Source: an uncultured Selenomonadales bacterium
Lineage (GTDB): Bacteria; Bacillota; Negativicutes; Selenomonadales; Selenomonadaceae
Direction of reading: 5' to 3'
DNA length: 17,295 nt
Assembly (NCBI GenBank): GCA_947165405.1
Contig: CAMVAG010000018.1
Coordinates: forward strand, 1 to 17,295
The notes beneath the pieces were generated by a model. It did no database searches, had not been told where the DNA came from, and saw nothing but the letters and a program-made list of their open reading frames with translations. The position numbers were made by a program, and so were the translations under genes. Shown piece by piece: positions 6,982-13,406 of this stretch. Position 1 is the first letter of the stretch, and each line of letters begins with the position of its first letter.

Positions 6982-8164
6982 TACGGCAATGCTTTCCATT
7001 TTTGAAAACACCTCCTCGAACGTCACGGTGCATATCCTTCACGACAACACCTTGACACAAGACAACCGCGAAAAATTTATTTATCTCACCGGCCGCTACA
7101 ATCAGAGCGTGAAATTTTATAACGTCGAAGAGCTTTGCCCGGATAAGATTAACAAACTGATTGAGCTTGTGCCGACCGTGAGAAATTCGCGAGTTACTGT
7201 CGGCGCGTTTTATCGCTTGCTTATCCCGCAAATTCTCTCCAATTATATTGCCAAATGCATTTATCTTGATTCGGATATGATGGTCAATCTTGACATAAAT
7301 AAACTTTGGCGGATTGAACTTGACGACAAACCTCTTGCCGCCGTCCCCGAAATGATCGCAGATTTTATTTCTTACAAAAATTACAATGCCGCTCAAAAAT
7401 ATTTGCTGAACGCGAAATATGTTTCATACGAAGATTACTTCAATGCCGGCTTGTTCGTAATGAATTTAAATTATTTGCGTGAGGCGGAAGAATTTATTAT
7501 GAGCGGCATCAAATGGCGTGGCGAACATCCTCAATGCAACTGTTTCGACCAAGACATCTGGAATTATCTTTTTTCAAAAAATTATTTGAAGCTGCCCGTG
7601 AACTTTGACCAATTTACAAGCGACGAAAAACTTTCGGGAAGAAATTTAAATATTCGTAACGTGATTTATCACTATGCGGGAAGCGACGGAGGCGTCGGAT
7701 ACGGATTGGACGAAAAGGATCCTTTAAACGGCTTGTGGCTCAAATATTTCATGAAGACGCCGTGGTTCGACGAGGAGACAATCAGGCGACTTTATACGGG
7801 CGTTCAAAATTTGCACGTCAGCTTGAAACAATCAATGGTGAATCTTTCGGCGATACTGAGCGGGAAAACTCGCGCTTTTTTCACGCCGCCTCGTGATGTT
7901 GACGGACTTAAAAAATTTTTCTCGATTCGTGACGACGAAGAAATTATCCTCGCCGAAAACCAAACGTCGCTCCAAAAATTAATCGACGCCATGAAAAATT
8001 CTCAAGGCAAAAAAGTTTTCTTCATCATGTTGCCGAACTTCCCTTATCAAGCACTGATTCAAGCGGGCTTTGTCCCGAACAGAGATTTCCTCAACGGCTT
8101 GGAATTTTTGTCGGAGGCGCAGGGCGTGCCGTTAAACTCTTATCAATTTATCAAGGCAATGTAA
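6923..8164 (+). CDS. GT8 glycosyltransferase, array copy 3 (near-duplicate of copy 1)
   Basis: A 413-residue GT8 enzyme whose DNA matches copy 1 over 6915-8121. DSD (116-118), CFDQD, IYHYAG and KTPWF are all intact. Only the last codons differ: copies 1 and 2 end in SYPFIQGI, this one in SYQFIKAM. That ending resembles FIKAL of the older paralogue at 2024 and may be the ancestral 3' end of the array. The ATG at 6923 has AAGGAG 8 bases upstream, overlapping the previous stop. A strong terminator lies just downstream, so this is the last gene of the unit. The reading frame is open and motifs are kept, so there is no sign of decay. A repeat-induced assembly error is possible but unlikely, because the unique core of copy 2 separates the two copies. 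Confidence 0.87.
   Translation: MIHVCFGLHDKTGRYAKFTGTAMLSIFENTSSNVTVHILHDNTLTQDNREKFIYLTGRYNQSVKFYNVEELCPDKINKLIELVPTVRNSRVTVGAFYRLLIPQILSNYIAKCIYLDSDMMVNLDINKLWRIELDDKPLAAVPEMIADFISYKNYNAAQKYLLNAKYVSYEDYFNAGLFVMNLNYLREAEEFIMSGIKWRGEHPQCNCFDQDIWNYLFSKNYLKLPVNFDQFTSDEKLSGRNLNIRNVIYHYAGSDGGVGYGLDEKDPLNGLWLKYFMKTPWFDEETIRRLYTGVQNLHVSLKQSMVNLSAILSGKTRAFFTPPRDVDGLKKFFSIRDDEEIILAENQTSLQKLIDAMKNSQGKKVFFIMLPNFPYQALIQAGFVPNRDFLNGLEFLSEAQGVPLNSYQFIKAM
7742..8121 (+). repeat. Direct repeat R3 (380 bp), third copy of the GT8 C-terminal block
   Basis: Identical to 5252-5631 and 6488-6867. Identity ends at 8121 (8122 G against A in the other copies), after which the gene has its own final codons. This marks the right-hand breakpoint of the duplication or conversion tract. 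Confidence 0.85.
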
Positions 8165-8174
8165 AAAAATTTTT

Positions 8175-8208
8175 CCTCGCTGAAAATTCTCGGCGAGGAT
8201 TTTTTTTT
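8175..8208 (+). terminator. Intrinsic terminator of the GT8 array
   Basis: CCTCGCTGA (8175-8183) pairs with TCGGCGAGG (8190-8198), a 9-base stem with one G-U pair and a 6-base loop. A run of nine T follows (8200-8208). A run of A ahead of the stem could let it work in both directions. It separates the GT8 unit from the glycogen cluster. Confidence 0.9.
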
Positions 8209-8232
8209 CTGTGAAAAATTTTTCTGAAATTT

Positions 8233-8262
8233 TTGGCAGGAAAAACTTGTAGCGCGTAGAAA
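8233..8262 (+). promoter_or_regulatory. Possible glgC promoter and leader
   Basis: TTGGCA (8233-8238) and TAGAAA (8257-8262) are 18 bases apart and give a moderate match to a housekeeping promoter. They lie between the terminator and glgC. A leader of about 60 bases would follow, containing GAAGC-GTT-GCTTC (8275-8287) and overlapping GCTT/AAG partners. A promoter is required here by context; the exact boxes are tentative. Confidence 0.35.
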
Positions 8263-8330
8263 TGCTTTGCCAATGAAGCGTTGCTTCGGAAGTTTGGAGG
8301 CATTGTATTTCGTTCAGGGGGGATTATTCT

Positions 8331-9464
8331 ATGAGAAAGACAGAGTGCTTGGCAATGATATTGGCCGGCGGGCAGGGCAGCCGCCTCAAGGCCTTGACGA
8401 AAACCGTTGCGAAGCCGGCAGTTCCGTTCGGCGGAAAGTATCGCATTATCGACTTCCCGCTTTCTAACTGTGCAAATTCGGGTATTGAAAAAGTTGGCGT
8501 GCTTACTCAATATAAGCCGCTCGAACTCCATAACTATCTCGGCAGCGGCAGCTCGTGGGATCTCGACCGCACGGGCGGCGGCGTTTTTATTCTTCCTCCT
8601 TATGCTCGCGAAAAAGGCGCGGACTGGTATCGCGGCACGGCAGACGCCATTTATCAGAACCTTAACTTTATCGACCTCGCCGACCCCGACTACGTACTGA
8701 TTCTGTCCGGCGACCATATTTACACAATGGATTATTCTTGGATGCTCAAAGCTCACAAGGATAACAACGCTGATGTTACAATCGGCGTCTTTGAAGTTTC
8801 TTGGGAAGAGGCTCCGCGTTTCGGCATCATGGTCACCGACAAAGAGACCGGACGCATTACCGAATTCCAAGAAAAACCGAAAGAACCCAAATCCAACCTC
8901 GCCTCAATGGGTATCTACATTTTCTCGAAACCCTTCCTTAAAAAGTATCTCGAAGAAGATGGCGTGAAAGAAGATTCGACTCACGACTTCGGCAACGACT
9001 TGATTCCGAAAATGCTCGCCGACGGTGCCCGCATGTTCTCCTATGCTTTCGACGGCTATTGGAAAGATGTCGGAACGATTGAGAGCCTCTGGCAGGCAAA
9101 TATGGACTTGCTCCAAGACCAGCCGCCCTTCGACCTCAAAGGCGACCAAAAAGTTTATTCTTCCAATCCGTCACTTCCTCCGCATTTCGTCGGGCCTTAT
9201 GCTTCCGTCAAACAGGCAATGATTAATGAAGGCGCGAAGATTGAAGGCGAAGTCGAAAAGTGCGTTATCTTCCAAGGCGTGCGCGTCGGCAAAGGCGCGA
9301 AGGTCACCAATTCGGTTGTTCTTCCGTCGGCGGTTATCGAAGAAGGCGCGGTCGTCAACTATGCGATTATCGCTCAAGACGCCGTCATTAAAGCCGGTGC
9401 GAAAGTCGAAGGCAAAGAGGGCGAGATTTTCGTCGTCCCCGAAGGCTCCGTCGTCAACGCTTAA
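8331..9464 (+). CDS. glgC: Glucose-1-phosphate adenylyltransferase, catalytic subunit
   Basis: A 377-residue ADP-glucose pyrophosphorylase that makes ADP-glucose and PPi from ATP and glucose-1-phosphate, the committed step of glycogen synthesis. The family signatures are intact: GGQGSRL (13-19) for nucleotide binding, KPAVPFGGKYRIIDF (28-42), YRGTADAIYQN (100-110), SGDHIY (126-131) with the metal-binding D128, FGIM (164-167), EKP (181-183) and GYWKDVGT (242-249). Residues from about 285 form a left-handed beta-helix with hexapeptide-like repeats. Length fits the shorter Firmicutes form. AGGGGGGA (8316-8323) precedes the ATG. It is the first gene of the glycogen cluster; glgD follows after a repeat-bearing gap of 97 bases. 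Confidence 0.96.
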   Translation: MRKTECLAMILAGGQGSRLKALTKTVAKPAVPFGGKYRIIDFPLSNCANSGIEKVGVLTQYKPLELHNYLGSGSSWDLDRTGGGVFILPPYAREKGADWYRGTADAIYQNLNFIDLADPDYVLILSGDHIYTMDYSWMLKAHKDNNADVTIGVFEVSWEEAPRFGIMVTDKETGRITEFQEKPKEPKSNLASMGIYIFSKPFLKKYLEEDGVKEDSTHDFGNDLIPKMLADGARMFSYAFDGYWKDVGTIESLWQANMDLLQDQPPFDLKGDQKVYSSNPSLPPHFVGPYASVKQAMINEGAKIEGEVEKCVIFQGVRVGKGAKVTNSVVLPSAVIEEGAVVNYAIIAQDAVIKAGAKVEGKEGEIFVVPEGSVVNA

Positions 9465-9474
9465 AGCAATTAGA

Positions 9475-9546
9475 AATGCGCAATGCGTAATGCGAAATTA
9501 GAAACGTCATCATTGCGCATTACGAATTACGAATTACGCATTAATT
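9475..9546 (+). repeat. Inverted repeat of 7-base units in the glgC-glgD gap
   Basis: The left arm reads as heptamers AATGCGC, AATGCGT, AATGCGA, AATTAGA (9475-9502). After a 9-base centre, the right arm reads ATTGCGC, ATTACGA, ATTACGA, ATTACGC, ATTAATT (9512-9546). The arms are imperfectly complementary and would form a long hairpin in DNA or mRNA. It ends one base before the GGAGG of glgD. A sister copy lies at 13325-13392. Confidence 0.85.
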
Positions 9547-9561
9547 CGGAGGTGCTTTGAA

Positions 9562-10671
9562 TTGAAACAAGTAGTGGGGATTATAAATCTTCAGGAAGGC
9601 AACAGTCTGATTAGAGAATTGGCGGCAACTCGTGCAGTCGAGGCTCTGCCGTTCGCGGGGCGCTATCGTCTCGTAGACTTCGCAATTTCCAACATGGTAA
9701 ATTCCGGCATGAGCGTCGTCGGTCTTCTTCTGCCCGATTTCTCCCGCGCAGTGCTCGACCATATCCGCTCCGGTAAAGATTGGGATTTGGCTCGTCGTCG
9801 TGACGGCTTGACCTACTTGCCCGCAGCTCTGCCCGATAACGATTCGCGCAAAGGCGACCTCAAAGACATTTATGCCAACCTCGACTTTGCCGAACTCAGT
9901 GGCAGACAATACGTCCTTTTGACGAACGCCAGCTACATTTACAACATCGATTTTAAAGACGTGCTCAAGTTCCACAAGGACAGCGGCGCGGATATTACAA
10001 TGGTTTATTCCAAAGCTCAAGTCGACCGCGAGGGCAAGAGCGTCGTTATCGAAACCAGCACCAACGGTATTGTCACAGACCTCGCCGAAGTTCCCGCAAT
10101 CAAAGAGGGACAAAAGGACGTTATGGGCGCATACCTCATGCCGGTTCCGACGTTCGCTTATCTCGTTCGTTCGACTTATGAACGCGGCGGTCAAGACTTC
10201 CTCCTCGACGCTTTGATTCGTCATGCTCACGAATTCAAAATCAGTGCTTATCAACATAAAGGCTACGTCGCACACATCAATTCCACTATGGAATATTATG
10301 CTGCGAACCGCGATTGCCTCAAGCCCGAAGTTTGGGAAGAACTCTTCATGAACAACGACCGTCCGATTTTCACGAAGGTTAAAGACGAAGTTCCCGTTCA
10401 ATACAAAGAGACTGCCAATGTTAAAAATTCGCTTATCGCCAACGGTTGCGAAATTCGCGGCACTGTCGAAAACAGCATAATCTTCCGCGGCGTTATCGTC
10501 GGCAAGGGCGCAGTCGTCAAAGATTCCATCCTCATGCAACGTTGTGACGTTCAAGAGGGTGCTCGCGTCGAAAACGTCATCTGCGATAAAGAGGTTATCA
10601 TAACCAAAAATCGTTGGCTCAAAGGCGCGGAGAATTATCCTTACATCGTTAAGAAAAAAGCAAGAATTTAA
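9562..10671 (+). CDS. glgD: GlgD, glucose-1-phosphate adenylyltransferase partner subunit
   Basis: A 369-residue GlgC paralogue. It keeps the scaffold (AGRYRLVDFAISNMVNSGM near 32-50, a C-terminal beta-helix from about 275 with IRGTVENSIIFRGVIVG), but the catalytic motifs are broken. The GGxGSRL loop is replaced by LQEGNSLIREL, and the SGDH motif with its metal Asp by TNASYIYNID. In Firmicutes, GlgD of this kind is catalytically weak or inactive and joins GlgC in a heterotetramer to raise activity or alter control. The start is TTG at 9562, nine bases after GGAGG (9548-9552); no ATG fits the conserved N-terminus KQVVGIINL. It lies just downstream of the heptamer hairpin. A terminator-like hairpin follows the stop. 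Confidence 0.93.
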   Translation: MKQVVGIINLQEGNSLIRELAATRAVEALPFAGRYRLVDFAISNMVNSGMSVVGLLLPDFSRAVLDHIRSGKDWDLARRRDGLTYLPAALPDNDSRKGDLKDIYANLDFAELSGRQYVLLTNASYIYNIDFKDVLKFHKDSGADITMVYSKAQVDREGKSVVIETSTNGIVTDLAEVPAIKEGQKDVMGAYLMPVPTFAYLVRSTYERGGQDFLLDALIRHAHEFKISAYQHKGYVAHINSTMEYYAANRDCLKPEVWEELFMNNDRPIFTKVKDEVPVQYKETANVKNSLIANGCEIRGTVENSIIFRGVIVGKGAVVKDSILMQRCDVQEGARVENVICDKEVIITKNRWLKGAENYPYIVKKKARI

Positions 10672-10702
10672 AATCGTCAAGCTTTAACCAATGAACATTG
10701 TC

Positions 10703-10753
10703 GGCGGATTTTTACCTGAGGGTTGCCTTGGCGTAAAAATTCGCCTTTTCTTT
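10703..10753 (+). terminator. Terminator-like hairpin after glgD
   Basis: GGCGGATTTTTAC (10703-10715) pairs with GTAAAAATTCGCC (10733-10745), giving 13 pairs with one G-U around a 17-base loop. TTTTCTTT follows. The long A-T middle makes it less classical than the other two terminators, and partial read-through is likely. Confidence 0.6.
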
Positions 10754-10775
10754 AATTATGATTCGATAATCAATG

Positions 10776-10804
10776 TTGCCAAGTTTTTTTCTGTTTGATA
10801 AAAT
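10776..10804 (+). promoter_or_regulatory. Predicted promoter of glgPBA
   Basis: TTGCCA (10776-10781), a 17-base spacer and TAAAAT (10799-10804) with an upstream TG (10796-10797) give a near-consensus extended -10 promoter. Transcription would start near 10811, leaving a leader of about 50 bases with AAAGGAGG. It lies right after the glgD hairpin, so glgP, glgB and glgA probably have their own transcript. Confidence 0.65.
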
Positions 10805-10859
10805 GGCAGTCAAAAGATGCCACAGCATTTAAAATAACGCAACCAAAGGAGGAATACAC

Positions 10860-13322
10860 TTGGCAAAGGATACAAACAAAACTTTACACAGCAAGGAGTA
10901 CGAAAAACTCAAAGAAACTCTCAAGGCACGCTTTATCAGCTCGGCGCATATCATGTTCGGGCGCGATATTCACGAACTGCCCATGAACGAAATTTACAAG
11001 ACGGTCGCGGCAGTCGCCAAACAGGTTATTTCCGAAAACTGGATAAAGACCAATCGCGCCTACATGGACAGACAGGAAAAGCAGGTTTACTATTTTTCGA
11101 TTGAGTTTTTGATGGGAAGACTCCTCAAGGCGAATCTTATCAATCTCGGCATTGACGAGGCGTTCCGCGAAGTCCTCGAAGACCTCAACTTGAATCTTGA
11201 TGACATCTACGAGGAAGAGCCCGACGCAGGTTTGGGCAACGGCGGTCTCGGAAGGCTCGCGGCGTGCTTTATCGATTCGCTTGCCGCACATCGTCTGCCC
11301 GGTCACGGTTGCAGCATTCGCTATCAATACGGTCTTTTTGAACAGAAAATTATTCGCGGGCAACAGGTTGAAATTCCCGACAACTGGTTGCGCGACGGCT
11401 TCGCGTGGGAATATCGCAAGCCCGACAAATCCATTAACGTCAAATTTAACGGCAACGCTTACATGAAAGAGCAACCCGACGGGTCGTTGAAACTCGTGCA
11501 CGAAAACGCAATGACCGTTATGGCTGTCCCCTACGACGTGCCGATTGTCGGCTACCACAACAAAACCGTAAACACCTTGAGACTTTGGAACGCCGAAGTC
11601 AATCGCGACTTTTCCGATTACGGCATGTTGACGCATGACCAACTGAAAGCGAAGAATGATTATCGCAACTTCGTCGAAAGCATCACCGAATATCTTTATC
11701 CCGACGACAGCTCTTCGGAAGGCAAGCGCATGCGTCTGATTCAAGAGTACTTCCTCGTTTCGGCAGGCACGCAAAGCATCGTTCGCCATTTCGTTCGTTC
11801 GGGCGGAAACATTCGCGAACTCGACAAGAAAATTGCGATTCATATCAACGACACGCATCCCGCTCTTTGCGTCGCCGAACTTATGAGGATTTTGGTCGAC
11901 GATTACGAGCTTGAGTGGAGCGAGGCTTGGACGATTACCCGCGCCGTTGTCGCTTACACGAATCATACGATTATGCCGGAAGCTTTGGAAAAATGGCCGG
12001 TCGATATGTTCAAGACACTTCTGCCGCGCATTTACATGGTTATTGACGAAGTAAATCGCCGTCATCTCGAATACGTCAAGGCACGCTATCCGAACAACGT
12101 CGAAAAACTCCGCGCAATGTCGATTATCGAGGGCGGCGAAGTCCACATGGCACGCCTCGCGATTGTCGGCTCGCATTCGGTCAACGGCGTCGCAAGAATT
12201 CACAGCGATATTCTCAAATCCACGACGCTCCATGATTTCTACGAATATTGGCCGCGCATGTTCAACAACAAGACCAACGGCATAACTCACCGCCGCTGGC
12301 TCATGGGCAACAACCCCGAACTTGCCGACCTCATCGACAGGACAATAAGAAGCCGCGTCTGGCACCGTCACCCCGAACAGCTTGACCTCTTCAACGAATC
12401 CGTCGACGACAGAAAAGTTTTAAAGGAACTTGACGAAATTAAGTTGATTCGCAAGACCGCGCTCGCCGACTTCATCAAGAAACATCAAGGTATCGAACTC
12501 GACCCGAATACGATTTTCGATATTCAAGTCAAGCGCATTCACTCCTACAAACGCCAACTCATGAACGCCTTGCATATTATTTGGCAATACGATAAAATAA
12601 AAAATGATCCGAGCTACAAGCCGCTTCCGACGACTTATCTTTTCGGCGGCAAGGCGGCAGCGGGCTACTACATTGCAAAAGAAACGATTCGGCTTATCAA
12701 TGCCATTGCCGACAAAATCAACAACGATAAATCCATTGACAATCGCTTGAAAGTCGTCTTCATTGAAAATTTCGGCGTGTCTATCGGTGAGATTGTCTAT
12801 CCTGCGGCGGATGTCAGCGAACAAATTTCTACAGCGTCAAAAGAAGCGTCGGGCACCGGCAATATGAAATTCATGATGAACGGCGCGATAACCTTGGGCA
12901 CTCTCGACGGCGCGAACGTTGAAATTCGTGAGGCAGTCGGTGACGACAACATCGTTATCTTCGGGCTCAAGGCGGGCGAAGTTTTGGCTTACTACGAAAA
13001 CGGAACTTACTCCGCTTGGAACGAATACACCGGCAATCCCAATGCGCGCCTCGTCGTAGATAAATTAATCGACGGCACCTACGGCAACTTCCAATCTATC
13101 CGCGATTATCTGATTCAAGGCGGCGACGAATTCTTTATCTTGAAGGACTTCAACGCCTATATCGACGCGCACAGCGAAATTTATGCACGCTACGCCGACA
13201 AACAGGGCTGGCTCCGTTCGGCAGCAATGAACATCGCAAACTCCGGCAGATTTTCTTCCGACAGGACAATCGACGAATACGCCGCCGAAATTTGGAATAT
13301 CAAGCCGTGTAAAATTCAATGA
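10860..13322 (+). CDS. glgP: Glycogen/starch alpha-glucan phosphorylase
   Basis: An 820-residue GT35 enzyme that removes glucose units from alpha-1,4-glucan ends with phosphate, releasing glucose-1-phosphate. The signature EPDAGLGNGGLGRLAACF lies near 120-137. EASGTGNMKFMMNGAITLGT holds the PLP lysine, K670. KRIHSYKRQLMNALH and THPALCVAELMR are also typical, and the length matches the family. The TTG start at 10860 lies seven bases after AAAGGAGG (10845-10852) and gives a usual N-terminus (MAKDTNK). It opens the second half of the cluster, with its own predicted promoter. Its location with the synthesis genes allows both build-up and use of glycogen; glucose-1-phosphate is also the GlgC substrate. 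No debranching enzyme follows in the window. Maltodextrin phosphorylase is a less likely alternative. Confidence 0.96.
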   Translation: MAKDTNKTLHSKEYEKLKETLKARFISSAHIMFGRDIHELPMNEIYKTVAAVAKQVISENWIKTNRAYMDRQEKQVYYFSIEFLMGRLLKANLINLGIDEAFREVLEDLNLNLDDIYEEEPDAGLGNGGLGRLAACFIDSLAAHRLPGHGCSIRYQYGLFEQKIIRGQQVEIPDNWLRDGFAWEYRKPDKSINVKFNGNAYMKEQPDGSLKLVHENAMTVMAVPYDVPIVGYHNKTVNTLRLWNAEVNRDFSDYGMLTHDQLKAKNDYRNFVESITEYLYPDDSSSEGKRMRLIQEYFLVSAGTQSIVRHFVRSGGNIRELDKKIAIHINDTHPALCVAELMRILVDDYELEWSEAWTITRAVVAYTNHTIMPEALEKWPVDMFKTLLPRIYMVIDEVNRRHLEYVKARYPNNVEKLRAMSIIEGGEVHMARLAIVGSHSVNGVARIHSDILKSTTLHDFYEYWPRMFNNKTNGITHRRWLMGNNPELADLIDRTIRSRVWHRHPEQLDLFNESVDDRKVLKELDEIKLIRKTALADFIKKHQGIELDPNTIFDIQVKRIHSYKRQLMNALHIIWQYDKIKNDPSYKPLPTTYLFGGKAAAGYYIAKETIRLINAIADKINNDKSIDNRLKVVFIENFGVSIGEIVYPAADVSEQISTASKEASGTGNMKFMMNGAITLGTLDGANVEIREAVGDDNIVIFGLKAGEVLAYYENGTYSAWNEYTGNPNARLVVDKLIDGTYGNFQSIRDYLIQGGDEFFILKDFNAYIDAHSEIYARYADKQGWLRSAAMNIANSGRFSSDRTIDEYAAEIWNIKPCKIQ

Positions 13323-13324
13323 GG

Positions 13325-13392
13325 AATGCGAAATGCGCAATGCGTAATGAAAAAATAATTGCGCATTACGCATTACGAATTACGCATTAAAA
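13325..13392 (+). repeat. Inverted repeat of 7-base units in the glgP-glgB gap
   Basis: The left arm reads AATGCGA, AATGCGC, AATGCGT, AATGAAA (13325-13352). After AAATA, the right arm reads ATTGCGC, ATTACGC, ATTACGA, ATTACGC, ATTAAAA (13358-13392). Same architecture as 9475-9546 but with different unit order and a shorter centre, so it is a relative, not an exact copy. It fills nearly the whole gap and abuts the AAGGAGGG site of glgB. Confidence 0.85.
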
Positions 13393-13406
13393 AAGGAGGG
13401 CGGTAA

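Noticed and set aside
8209..8330. Riboswitch ahead of glgC
   Set aside because: The leader is short, and the small hairpins match no class I recognise.
9475..9546. CRISPR array
   Set aside because: The 7-base units are contiguous with no spacers and form an inverted, not direct, overall pattern. No cas gene is present.
9541..10680. Minus-strand open frame of 379 codons
   Set aside because: It mirrors glgD on the other strand, and glgD has clear family motifs and a ribosome binding site. Nothing in the antisense protein is recognisable.
10884..12371. Long open frame of 495 codons on the minus strand
   Set aside because: It lies fully inside glgP, has no recognisable family motif, and its openness follows from codon bias of the real gene.
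9475..13392. Glycogen genes bounded by a composite transposon through the two heptamer repeats
   Set aside because: There is no transposase, target-site duplication or terminal-repeat layout; each repeat is a self-contained palindrome.
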